Notes under the pieces: model-generated
Databases searched by the model: none
Told to the model about the DNA's origin: nothing
What the model saw: the letters and a program-made list of their open reading frames with translations, nothing else
Assembly: GCF_032118995.1 (NCBI RefSeq)
Contig: NC_092648.1
Coordinates: forward strand, 19,682,450 to 19,746,449
Length of the DNA stretch: 64,000 nt
Source: Asterias amurensis
Taxonomy: Eukaryota > Echinodermata > Asteroidea > Forcipulatida > Asteriidae
Direction of reading: 5' to 3'
Shown here: positions 20,101 through 30,766 of the stretch, piece after piece
Position numbering within the stretch: the stretch's first letter is position 1
How the letters are laid out: each line of letters opens with the position of its first letter
Program-made: the position numbers and the translations under genes

Positions 20101-22892
20101 ATGTACCTTTTGTAATTACTCCACAAATATGACCATGGGCTTAAAGCCATTGGACACTTTCGGTAAACAGTATTGTCCAAGGCCCACACTTCGTGTATCA
20201 CAACTTATATATAAAATAACAAACCTGTGAAAATTTAGGCTCAATCGGTCATGGGAGTCGGGAGAAAATAACGGGAAAACCCACTCTTGTTTCCGCACGT
20301 TTCGCTGTGTCATGACATGTGTTTAAAATAAATCCGTAGTTCTCGATATCGAGAATTGATATTGTTTTCATGTTTTCTCAAAAAGTAAAGCATTTCATGG
20401 AATAATATTTCAAGAGAAGTCTTTTATCATTACCTTCTGTAAACCCTGTAAGTTACTTGTAAATCTGTGAACTTTTAATTTTGTTTCCGTTCCGAAAGTG
20501 TCCAATGGCTTTAACAGAAAGAAGGTACTGATTGAACTCAACAGTATCTGTCAGAAAGACTGAGGCAAACCTTTTGTTCTAGCAAACTGCATATTATTTT
20601 TACACCCCCAAAACAAAGATACTGACAAAAAAAGGAGACCACCAGCATATGTTGGTAGAGCGCTGGCATGTTTATTTAACACATTGGTTTAAATCCCACT
20701 CCAGTCAATTTATATTATTTCAATTCATTTGATTCTATTCAGGAGAATGAGAAGAGGAGTTTCAAGGCATTCAGAAAGAAACTTCTTGACAAGACCCTTG
20801 AGGTTCAGCTCAATGGTCCTATGTTGACATCCACTTTCAAACCTCAAGGGAGTAATGAGAAAACTAAGGTAGGGGAAATTTCTTTATTTGTTCATTTATT
20901 ATTTCATTTATTAATTTTGGTTGTGAAGACAAGACTTTTAGACCTCTATTCACTATACTAACCAACAACCCAATGGGAAAATACAAGACATTTTAAGTTT
21001 TAGATGAGTAAAGAAAAATTAGACTGCCAACATAGGGCTAGATAGCTCAGGTTAGAGCAACCTATTAACCTGGAGGTCTATGGTTCAAATCCTGCTTGAG
21101 TCAATTTTTCTTTGTTCAACCCAAAATCAAAAATGAATTAACACGTTAAAATTTCTTTCATATCTAAACAGCAAGAAATCTAGTTTAGTTGCCCACGGGG
21201 AAAGTTGAGAAGTGGTGTTTTAACAGTTTTAACTACACATTGTATGCTGGACTGGTGTTACTGTTAATGCTGAGTCATCAAGTTACTGCCTAGCAGATGG
21301 GCCTGTGCTGATCATCAACCACCTCCTTTTCGACCACCCATTTTTCATCAGCATGGCAGAGCTGTGTTTATTGAGAACTACATTTTATTCTAAATTCACC
21401 CTGTTTAACCAACTGAAATACCAATTCCTTAGCTCTATGTGTTATCAATTTGTGTTCCTTATCTTTTGTTATTGCCTATGTCTTTACCCTGCATGTCATT
21501 GTGTTTGAGACATGCTGATTGTGAATCCGTATTCTACTACCTATTGGCTCCTATCTTCATCAACATAGCATACATGTAGTTACAGCTGTAATTATAGAGA
21601 ACCACACTTAGTTCTAATGGAGACTTTAGGACGCTAGGTGGCAGCAGACTTACCAGGTAAATTTCCATTGTTTACATAGTTCTGAGCGTGCGCACATGAC
21701 CGAGAACAATGGATTTTACCTGGCAAGTCTGCTGCCACCAAGCGTCCCAAAAGTCTCCCATTCACCCTGTTCAACCAACTGATTAGACTGGGCCCCTGTC
21801 TTTATACGCAAGGATAAAGACAGGTCGCTGCCGCTAGATCCAGTGATTCCATTGGATAAAATGATATCATTGGATGGGTGCAGTGACATAGATGTCCAAA
21901 TAGTCACTGCTCTCAAGTCCGCAATGGAATTTGACTGCGTATCTATATGTGAAATGACCGGGGTCAGAGGTCAAACTACACGCCGGTTTTGCAATTTTTG
22001 AGGCCGGTCTCTGGCGTTATTCACGAACCTCAAAGAATGACGTCAGACGTTCAGGCTACCAACTGATATGCCATTTCCATAGCTCTCTATGCTGTTAACA
22101 ATTTGTGTTCCTTCTCTTTTGTTCTGCATGTCATTGTAGTAAGGACACGCTGATTGTAAATCTGTATTCTAAATTATATTGCCATTTCCTTGTCAGTTAG
22201 TTTGTGTGTGTAGCTTCTAAAACATTTCCATCCTCCTCTGATCAGAATTGTCTTCCTCAAAATTAATTTTTACAGTATGGATAATTCACACATAAGTATT
22301 GATAATTTACACACAATTAGTTTACTTACCTCAGAGGTACCCCTTCAGAAATTGCAAAATAATGAAGAGGTGTTGTATGATATTGGTATTTCATTCCATC
22401 CTTGGATCTAAGTAGCACTCCTCCATATTAACTTTGTTAATACAGTAATGTTAATTCACACACAAGTATTTATTTGTACACCTTATAAGAAACTGCAAAA
22501 TAATTAAGAGGTGTTGTTCAATATTGGTATTTCCCTATCAGTCAGTTAGTATTTTTTATACCTTCCACTAAGTATTTCCATTCTCCTTGGTTCTGAGGTA
22601 TACTCCTTCAGAAATTGCAAAATAATTAAGAGGTGTCGTTTAATATTGGTATTTACCTATCAGTCAGTTAGTATTTTGTTGTACCATCTATTAACATTTC
22701 CATCCTCCTTGGTTCCAAGGTGTACTCCTTGCTCCTTCAGAAACTGCAAAATACTTATAAGGTTTTTATGTGCGTTTTATTTGTATGCAGGTCTGTGAGG
22801 GGCTTGACTCGTATTTGATGCTGCAAAAAGTTCAGCAGAATCGCAAGAACATTCTTGATGCTTGTCTGATGGTGCAGAGAGACACTACCTGA
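17133..22892 (+). CDS. Unrecognised basic protein, four exons, 544 aa
   Basis: Exons: 17133-17304, 18755-19989, 20743-20868, 22791-22892 (TGA). Donors are GTATGT, GTGACT, GTAGGG; acceptors TTTACAG, TTCAG, ATGCAG; phases close (1635 nt). The N terminus is MSAGPLKRLRSSSSLDLLED followed by IPWTFVSPQ. Exon 2 is Lys/Arg/Gln/Ser-rich with basic runs (RISTRLKKKQRQQS, KKRISE) that look like nuclear signals, and one predicted helical stretch LQSLNISQVLAECFIPTHGR then RRRFLGFLRAKDEQNKRLL. The C-terminal exons carry FRKKLLDKTLEVQL and LMLQKVQQNRKNILDACLM, which look helical and may be the conserved part. I recognise no family. A nuclear, possibly chromatin-linked role is a guess from composition. It is divergent from JKAMP; starts are 1.2 kb apart. 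The GTGACT donor is weak, and exon 2 could read on to a stop at 20113-20115. Confidence 0.7.
17732..18121. mobile_element. Family A palindromic MITE, copy 2
   Basis: The 390-bp palindrome runs from TTAAAGGAACACGTTGCC to GGCAACGTGTTCCTTTAA. Compared with copies 3 and 4, the two arm variants (GGTCTTTGAAAAGCG and GGTCAAAACAAAAGCG) are swapped, so this copy is in the opposite orientation. It lies in intron 1 of the unknown gene. Confidence 0.9.
18235..18424. mobile_element. MITE with AAGGCCCGGTCACAC ends
   Basis: The left end TTAAGGCCCGGTCACAC pairs loosely with the right end GTGTGACTTGTCCTTTA. Inner GATAACAAGAACGAAAACG pairs with CGTTATCGATTTCGTTATGG-like sequence at right. Length about 190 bp. 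Confidence 0.65.
20141..20514 (+). mobile_element. Family C MITE, copy 1
   Basis: Ends TTAAAGCCATTGGACAC and GTGTCCAATGGCTTTAA form an inverted repeat with TTAA at both borders. The interior has GGGAAAACCCACTCTTGTTT and the palindrome CTCGATATCGAG. Other copies lie at 47533 (reverse) and 51924 (partial, reverse). Confidence 0.88.
20632..20715 (+). repeat. tRNA-like SINE head fragment
   Basis: CATATGTTGGTAGAGCGCTG (A box) and GGTTTAAATCCC (B box) are about 40 bp apart, as in tRNA-derived SINEs. The acceptor ends do not pair, so it is not a functional tRNA gene. Confidence 0.5.
21030..21105 (+). repeat. tRNA-like SINE head fragment
   Basis: AGATAGCTCAGGTTAGAGCA and GGTTCAAATCCTGC form A- and B-box-like segments. 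There is no acceptor stem pairing. It lies in intron 3 of the unknown gene. Confidence 0.5.
21619..21759. mobile_element. Short palindromic MITE
   Basis: GGAGACTTTAGGACGCTAGG at left pairs with AGCGTCCCAAAAGTCTCC at right, with inner GGCAGCAGACTTACCAGG and CCTGGCAAGTCTGCTGCC. Length 141 bp. Confidence 0.8.
21785..22078 (-). mobile_element. Family E relative, diverged
   Basis: In reverse orientation it shares with the element at 3095-3620 the blocks around GACAGGGGCC/GGCCCCTGTC, CAATGATATCATTG-like sequence, TGACCTTTGACCTC and CGTTATTCACGAACCTC. The terminal repeats are not preserved. Confidence 0.7.
22340..22765 (+). repeat. Satellite-like array, unit about 125 bp, three to four copies
   Basis: Units begin CTTCAGAAATTGCAAAATAA and continue AAGAGGTGTTGTTTAATATT, GGTATTTACCTATCAGTCAG, TTAGTATTTT, CATTTCCATCCTCCTTGG. 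Starts are near 22343, 22484, 22605 and 22735. The last unit is cut short 30 bp before the acceptor of exon 4 of the unknown gene. Confidence 0.85.
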
Positions 22893-22923
22893 TGACCAAA
22901 GTGATGTTTTCCTTTCCTATTAC

Positions 22924-22929
22924 AATAAA
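22924..22929 (+). terminator. Polyadenylation signal AATAAA
   Basis: AATAAA lies 32 bases after the TGA of the unknown gene, giving a very short 3' untranslated region. It supports the placement of the last exon but is not proof of cleavage here. Confidence 0.55.
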
Positions 22930-24022
22930 TGCAGGCCTGATTCTTTCCTGAGGCAACGAAGGCGATTGCCTCCATGCCCCCTGGTCATTGCCTTGGTGCC
23001 CTTAAAATGCTACAATAGAAATTTACAATTTCCTCAATGGGTGCCCTTTACCAAGGCGAAAATACATTGGTGCCCTTGCCCTTTCAAAAACGAAGCATAC
23101 AGGCCTGACAGTGAATTACTTGGTAAATATTTGGTTTACTTAAGTGTACTTTGTTGTTTATTTGATTGCAATAATGGGGTGGTATTTCCCCCTTGCCCCT
23201 CTGGGTCTCACACCCTATGGTGGGGGCCCCACGTAAGCTAGTGGTGAACAAGTCTTCTTCAAGCTTGAAGGTTTATGAGAAGGGCTTATGGTCTCTGTGA
23301 ATGTCAGTCTTTAGCCGTGTATCTATTGGACTTTTCAGGGAAAGTTTCCGTGACTGGCTTTGATGTAATCCTACCGTATGTTCCCACCTATACCTGGACT
23401 TTCATTCCGCGACGTTTGCAAAGCGTTTTACAGTGTAGTCGCGGTAGAGCAAAGCTGTTCCGATTGGACTTTTAAGCGGCTGTGATAAAGCTGACTTCTC
23501 TGTCAGCTTACCATGACCGTGATGTAAAACTAACAGGCCGAAGGTCGCGGTAAGTTGACAGGGAGGTCAGTTTACCGTGCGTCCCAATTGCATTTAGTTT
23601 TGTCATTCTACAGAAAAGTCCCAGTACTTTAACAAACAAAAAGTCCAATGGGAACTCGGCCTAAGATGTCAGTGTTCTGCATCAGTTAACTGTCAATAAT
23701 CACATACATTTGTATATTCTTGACACATGCAACATGAAATAGCCACTTTGGTAAATGGTTACAGTATTGTTAATCAATTCTAATGATAGATGGAAATTTT
23801 CATCGGGGATAAAGAATAATGATTTTTGTTTTACCCATGTACATTAATGTACACCCGCTGCTAAACTATAGGATTTGAACTGCTTCTAGCTACCGGGCAA
23901 TCTCTGTGGTCTACCTCCAGTTGGGAAGACACTGCTCTAGAATTGCAAAGGTAGTGGGTTCAAATCCCAACCCCTATACCTGTGATTTATTTTCACAGAG
24001 CTCGGTTAAGTACTGAGTATCA

Positions 24023-24266
24023 GGGGCCAATTTCATAGAGCTGCTTAAGCCAAAAAATTGCTTAAGCACAAAAATACCTCGCTTGTTTTTCACATGTTAC
24101 TGGCAAAAATTTCATGCCACATACATTGCTTGTGACTGGTATTTAGCTGTTGTTTACTTAGCATAACAATTTAGTGGAGTCTTGGCCGGTAATCTGATTT
24201 TACTAAGCAAGGACTTTTTTGCTTAAGCAAAATTTTGTGCTTAAGCAGCTCTATGAAATTGGGCCC
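24023..24266. mobile_element. Family F MITE, copy 3
   Basis: Ends GGGGCCAATTTCATAGAGCT and GCTCTATGAAATTGGGCCC form a clean inverted repeat. The inner AAGCACAAAA / TTTTGTGCTTAAGC pairs too. Length 244 bp. Confidence 0.85.
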
Positions 24267-24568
24267 AGGTGCTTACGCAAATCGGTGTGTATGGGTCAAA
24301 CCAAAATTAATATTAATTTCTAATGACGTCAACAAAACATTTGAACATTGAATGACAGACGGAAAGAGCTGGAGTCACAAGACTTAAAGTGCCATGCTTA
24401 TAGGTACTAAAGTTTTTATTGCCCCATTTCTTCTATTGCAGGTATTGGACTTGTAGTCATTACAGGGTTATATTAATCAGAAAGAATAACTAATCATTAC
24501 ACTTACAGTGAATATTGAATTGTTTGGTACAATTAATTTTGTTCGAAGATAAAGAGTTGTAAACATGG

Positions 24569-24823
24569 TAAAGTGCCAGAATCTGCCACAAATGGGCGCT
24601 AAACAAGCTTAATGGAACAAACATGCGGCTTGTTTTAACAAGTCTAATGTTAAATGTACTATGCAATGTTTTTCATCCTCCTAAAACAACCAAGATAATG
24701 TTGCATTTGTAAAGCGCTGGAATCCGCCACAAATTGGGGGGAAAATGGGCGCTTAACATGCTTAATGAAACAAATATGAAGCTTGTCTTATCAAGTATAA
24801 TGTTGAATACACATGCAATGTGG
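24569..24823 (+). repeat. Tandem duplication, unit about 135-140 bp
   Basis: Two diverged units share TAAAG(T/C)GC(C/T)GGAAT(C)CGCCACAAAT, ATGGGCGCTTAACA and AAACAAATATGAAGCTTGTC, ending ACATGCAATG. They start near 24569 and 24709. Confidence 0.7.
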
Positions 24824-25137
24824 AGTACATGTACTTCAACTTAAAAAAAAACAATAAAATTCACAATGAGTTTTAAAAATTTGACATTGTTCAGTCAGAG
24901 AAAGATATTTTAAAAAGCAAAGAAACTTTGTTCATTCCATCCAGAGCTTTATTTTCCAAAGCGCAAAGATAGCTTCAACTGAAAATGAGATGTCTTTATT
25001 GCCATAGTGAATGTTATCTGGAATACATTGTACATGTGCAGATGTTCGATAAAAGGAAAGCTGCAGCTCCACAGATCCTGATGGAAATGGGGTTTGTTTA
25101 GATTGAGTTTTTTGTGCCTAATATACAAATTAAAGCG

Positions 25138-25519
25138 TTAAAGACACTGGACACCTTTGGTAATTGTCAAAGACCAGTCTTCTCACTTGGTGTATCTCAA
25201 CACATACACAAAATAACAAACCTGTGAAAATTTTAACTCAATTGGTCATCAAAGTTGCAAGATAATAATTGGGGGGGAAAACAGCCTTGTCACACAGAGT
25301 TGTGTGTTTTCAGATGCTTGATTTCGAGACCTCCAATCTTTGAGGTCTCGAAATCAAATTCGTGGAAAATTACTTCTTTCTTGAAAACTATGTTACTTCA
25401 GATGGAGCCATTTCTCACAACGTTTTGTATTATCAACAGCTCTCCATTGCTCGTCACCAAGAAAGCTGTAATGCTGACAATTGTTTTGAGTAATTACCTA
25501 TTGTGTCCACTGACTTTAA
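25138..25519 (+). mobile_element. Family B MITE, copy 4
   Basis: It starts TTAAAGACACTGGACACC, ends TGTGTCCACTGACTTTAA, and matches the whole family interior. 382 bp. Confidence 0.9.
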
Positions 25520-25639
25520 TTAAGACAATTAACATTGGTTTCAAAAAGCTTCACCTAATCAACAATATGCTATAAATACTGTAATCTACATACTTAATTA
25601 TTTATTTTGTTTGTACCTGCTGCTATTTATGAGGTTGCA

Positions 25640-25735
25640 CTGGCTGGCCTCTGGGCAAGCTCTGTGGTCTGCTACTTCAGACATCTGCTCAAGAGAGCAG
25701 GGGGTTGTGGGTTCGAATCCCAGCGCAGTAGTACA
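25640..25735 (+). repeat. tRNA-like SINE head
   Basis: GGGCAAGCTCTGTGGTCTGC is followed by ACATCTGCTCAAGAGAGCAG and the B box GGTTCGAATCCC. The same scheme occurs at 23905-23985, 52868-52960 and, reversed, at 56155-56250, which defines one SINE family. Confidence 0.6.
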
Positions 25736-26805
25736 ACTTTTCCAAGAGGATACTGGAAAGCGCTGAGCTTACAAAAACCATAATGATAATATTAACCCAA
25801 TAAAATGTTTATATGAAACACTAATATGATCGGAATTATAATAAATTAATATGATGGTTCTTTTGTTGTTGTCTTTCTCTCATGTAAATGTCGTATGTGA
25901 TTCATGAAAGTGGTTTAAATGATGTCTTAATAATGAACAGTGCCTCTCTCATTGGAAATGTAAAATGCATATCGGGAAAACCCGCTTATTGAAAGATAAT
26001 TTTTTTAATGATGATGATTAAAAGTAATAATATTTTGTTATGTATACATACTTTGTGAGCTTATTTGTTTGTCAAGAAGAAATCCTCGAGTTGAAATAAA
26101 TCACTTAAAAATGTTAGATTTTAAGGGGCAAAGATCATCCTAAATTAATTCAAAAATAAATGCTGGCAAATATTTTATGGTAACACAATCTGTCCACAGA
26201 TCATGAGGAACAAACAATTCATTAAACTCCCCAAATTTGTCAATAGTTTCACGTCTTAATGAAGCAGCTGCATGGTGTTCGTTCCTTAAATTGAAAAATT
26301 GCAATTTATGTTTTACAAAAGTACTTAGAAGCCTAAACAAAACACTACAAAAATCAAAAGCATTAAAAAGCAGTTTTACACAACTTTAAAAGAAGACTAA
26401 AATGCGAACTAATACAGTAATCTATCAAGTTTCAATTAAACTAGTACATGCATAAGGTTGAAGTATAAAAACAAGCAAAGTAGCAAAATACAATGATAAA
26501 GTAATTTCAAAAGCAGTGATTTTCTTAATTATTTGTTAGCACCTTAATATTTGCCAAGTGCTAGTGGTTGAATTTATTACACATGATAAGGATACCTATT
26601 ATATTATTATCTCCAGCTCTAGAAAATCAACAGATGGAAAATTGTATGAAAAAAAGGCAAGAGTATACTGTAAAACACACTTGATAACATCAAAATAAAC
26701 CAATAACCAAACCCCCCCCCCCCCCCCACTTAGTATAATCAACTTCAACTAAATTTTTTGATTTACAAAGTGTATTTAGAGAGGTACATTGGTTGCGTAG
26801 CTCCC

Positions 26806-27168
26806 CTGGAAACCATGTTCATAGAGCTGTTTAAGCACAACATAAGAAGCTAAGCAGAAAATAATTATGCTTACCAGAATAAGGTTACCAGCCAATTAAT
26901 TACATGCACAATTTACGACTGATATCCTGCTGATCTGGTTAGCCTTTTCTGCTTAGCAAGATTTCTTGCTTTGCAACGCTATGAAATTGAGCCCTGGAAC
27001 CAATTTCATGTGGCTGCTTTAAGCAGAAAAACTAAGCACAAAAGCAATTGTGCTTACCAGATTTAGGTTACCAGCCAAAACACCATGTTGTGTGAACAAA
27101 TTTGTGACAGGTTGAAATTTGTTGAGCAATTGTGTTCCGCTTCAGCAGATCTATGAGGTTGAGCCTTG
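26806..27168. mobile_element. Two adjacent family F relatives
   Basis: The first (26806-26996) runs from TTCATAGAGCTGTTTAAGCA to CTATGAAATTGAGCCC. The second follows directly (CCAATTTCATGTGGCTGCTT to AGATCTATGAGGTTGAGCC). Both contain ACCAGATTTAGGTTACCAGC-like interiors. This could be a tandem pair or one element duplicated in place. Confidence 0.65.
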
Positions 27169-27627
27169 CTGACAATTAATTTAGACGACATGGTTAAAAT
27201 TAATTTCAGATCATTATTAAGATAGTTATCGTTTTGCCGGTGACTGCTCTATGTTCAGACATTTGTAAGTTCTGAAACCCCCCCTGATGATTTACACACT
27301 AGGGTTTAGGGCTAGTGTGAGGCAAATACACTATGGGTGTCAAAACATAGGGGTGTAACCGTTTGCCATAAAGCTGCTAGCACCATGTAGGGTTGCGAGG
27401 ATTGGCGACTCCTTGACCCAACACTTTGTGAAAATGCTATGGAAAATCTGGTGATTCACCGGACATGCTAATTTGTGTATTTACAAAACCATTATGCGTT
27501 TGGTACTGAAAATGTAACTATGAGAAGAATTCGTACACACATTAAATTATCTAATGTTGTTACATATGTGTTGCTGGAAAATCTTGCCAAATGTAAGAAG
27601 GTTCAGCAATGGCACTCCTAGTCCTAA

Positions 27628-28013
27628 TTAAAGACACTGGACACTACTGGTAATTGTCAAAGACCAGTCTTCTCACTTGAATTATCTCCACATGAGCATA
27701 AAATATCAAACCTGTGAAAATTTTAGCTCAATTGGTTGTCGAAGTTGCGAGATAATAATGAAAGAAAAAACACCCTTGTCACACAAAGTTGTGTGCTTTC
27801 AGATGCTTGATTTCGAGACCTCAAATTATAAATCTGAGGTCTCAAAATCAAATTCGTGGAAAATTACTTCTTTCCCGAAAACTACTCCACTTCAGAGGGA
27901 GCCGTTTCTCATAATGTTTTACACTATCAACCTCTCCCCATTACTCGTCACCAAGTAAGGTTTTATGCTAAAAATTATTTTGAGTAATTACCAATAGTGT
28001 CCACTGCCTTTAA
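27628..28013 (+). mobile_element. Family B MITE, copy 5, in the DICER1 3' region
   Basis: It runs from TTAAAGACACTGGACAC to GTGTCCACTGCCTTTAA, 386 bp. It ends 42 bp from the DICER1 stop codon (28056), so it should be part of the DICER1 3' untranslated region, in antisense. Confidence 0.9.
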
Positions 28014-28055
28014 GGACTGTGATTTCACCCGCTCCTCTGAGCAAGTCTACACAAC

Positions 28056-30766
28056 TCATTTCTTCATATGACTCTTGAGGTGTCTTAACGCACATCTTGC
28101 TGCCGTTGCCTTGGCAATGCGATAGTTACGACCGATCCCTTTGAAATTTCCTTTGCCGACGACGTTGACGGTCACCCTTGTCTTGCCATCCATCGTCCTC
28201 TCTGGGGGGCTGCACAAATAATAGAAAGCGAAGTGTAAAAGGTAAATATGATGTTGAGTTATATGACACTTTGACAATATTGGAGTAGGTTCTTGGAGTG
28301 AACCGGCTTCTAAAAAACTAATGCACCTTCCATGTCAATCACTTAAGTGGCTCCAACTACATGTACAATCATGTGATGCAATATCCAAACGGCAAAACAT
28401 TCTCCATTACATACATGCTGAGTTTGGCTACTTCAAGCTCTGAAGCCTAGCATACGTTTGTGTCAAATGTTACAGAAAAAAATCACTAATTTCCATGTTC
28501 AAAGGTATTTCTAAATGACAGGAACTGATCATTTTTACAAGATCTTGAGTCTTCGCAAGACATGTGAAGGCACACCCCCAAACCTGTGTTTTCATGAATG
28601 AATCCTCCTCGCTAAATACCTTTCCTATTGGGGTCTGGCCGTCCCTGTAAAGTGAGCATGGCTTACGCATAGCTGTGTGTTGAGCAACCAGTTTTCTGTG
28701 GTCAAGTGGTTGCTAGACGCCATTTGCGGTCTAAATACAACACAACCCATTGTGCAGTCTAGTATGGCACCCTGTGTCAGAACATATGTTTTTTGGCTCG
28801 AAAATGGCTTCTCATCGCAATTTGTCGCAACTCTCTCAAGACACAGCTCTGGGTCCAGCCAAGTTACATCACACTTACAAACAGTATAGACATCCAAGAG
28901 CACCTAAATGATCATATTCTGTCTGTAACGCAGACAACACATTGTACGGCATATTCTATTTCATAACCAACTCCGGCAGTCTTCTAATGTCAACTGAATG
29001 ATGAGGTTTCTTACCCGAATCTGGCAGTTTCTGGTTCCATCTCTAGCAGTTCCCTCACTGGTGATATTGGTAGATTGGCTGCATATTGCTCTGCACAAAA
29101 CAATCACAGTTACGGGATTTTGTTAAAATTATTCGGACAAATTAACACATTCCAGATGTAAGCACCAGTAATCTCAGCATGTCTTAATTATGCCTAACAA
29201 TTCTAGACGCACTTATTATCATTTGATAGTAGTGTACTGGAATACTGTTTGATTCACCTATGTGAGGTTTTATTTATACTTGACAAAGTGAGGTTTTATT
29301 TACTTGCATTATGAAGAGCATTGATTCACTTCGTCTATGCTAGATTCACTGACTAATATGAGGTTTCACTATTTTGCTATGTCAGGTTTCCTTGACGTGC
29401 CGATGTGGACTAATTGCCAGTGACCGAGTTAGCATCAACACACCGATACGTGTGAGTTGTCATTGATTCACCTATGTGAAGTTTCATTTACTCACCCATT
29501 TGAGGTTTCATTGACTTGTTATGTGAGGTGTTATTGATTTGGTTATGTGAGGTTAACTCTATTAGCATCAGCACACCTACAAGAGGTTTCATCGATTCAC
29601 CTGGGGTTCCAGAGACTTAATTAAATACCATCTCATCCAGACACCAATTCATCCATGACCGTACTTACCTATCTGAGGTTTCATGAGAGGGTAGTAGACC
29701 CTCCACACAGTATCAAGAGACATTCCACTGTCCAGATACACTGCTCCTGCTACAGACTCAAAGATATCTCCCAGTGCTTTAGGTACCTCAATGTCTTCAC
29801 TCTCATCTTCGTTGCCGCTTCCTGTCAGACCTTCCAGGTTTAAGACTTTGAGCTGAAAACAAAGAATGGTGAAGAATTTTAGGGAATTTTAAGTGTTTTA
29901 GCTGAGAGTGTGTCTACAAATGTTTTGCTTTAATTTGGTTGCCTGGGATGAACAGATGTTTTTTCTTTATTTTGGTTGCCTGGGATGAACAAATGTTTTG
30001 CTTTAATTTGATTCCCCCCCCTACCCCCCGCCGAAAGTGCCGCAGTACCTTGTAAACCCTTACAAGGAGCTACATCCATGAGTCACATAGTTCAAAACGT
30101 CAATTTAATTTTTATATTTTTTTTAAAATAAGTTCTTTGAGACGCCTTTAAAAAAAAAACGAACATATTAACTTGTTAATTATTATATATTTGGTTTGCG
30201 GTAACACCATGTGTGTATCTACATGTACTTGCCAGGTAGAGTTTGTTCTTAGAGAACTGTCTTGCTTAATTCTACTACCGCGGAGTAGATTGTTCGGGTG
30301 TTCGGAGATTACATAGTTCTGAAAAGAACTGTCCTGCTTATTTACTATTACCTGGCCGGATGGTAAAGAAATAGGCTGGGACTACTACTTCAGCTTATTG
30401 GATCTTAATTAACTGTACTACCACAGAGTCAGTTCTTGGGTTGGTCTCAACGTTAATATTATTGTTATTATTATTATTATTATTGTTATTATTATAATAT
30501 TAATTCATACCTGTGACCCCATACCAAGGGCCTCTTTCTTCTCCTTGACAAAAATGACAAAGTTATTGATGACGTGAAACAGCTCCGGGCTGAGCGCCTT
30601 GAAGTATTTGTGATAGCCGAACTTGACGGCCAGAGAGGCGAAGATGGTGTTATTGACGAGAGCCGAGCGGAGATCAGTCAATGCTCCGGGGGAGAGGTAC
30701 TGATGATGATCAAAGAGGTGTCGAGTGATGAGGTAGTCTAAGATTGCATCACCAAGAAACTCCAGC
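28056..30766 (-). CDS. DICER1: DICER1 exons 12-15: RNase IIIb and dsRBD
   Basis: Exon 12 opens with [18 protein letters not shown], completing the RNase IIIb signature begun in exon 11. Exon 13 carries the second catalytic block [18 protein letters not shown]. Exons 14-15 give the linker [17 protein letters not shown] and the dsRNA-binding domain: [36 protein letters not shown], ending HMKK. Catalytic residues of RNase IIIb are intact, so both cleavage centres should work. Confidence 0.96.

Larger units (their letters stand above)
22893..28055. other. Repeat-rich intergenic region between unknown gene and DICER1
   Basis: No gene was found. Contents in order: a polyA signal, an AGGCCTG-type repeat (22932-23110), a region with inverted AAAAGTCCAATGGGA-like ends (23318-23660), a tRNA-like SINE head (23905-23985), family F copy 3, a 140-bp tandem duplication, family B copy 4, another SINE head, AT-rich single-copy DNA (25750-26700) with nothing recognisable, a C run at 26711-26728, two adjacent family F relatives and family B copy 5. 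The two flanking genes are convergent here. Confidence 0.65.
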
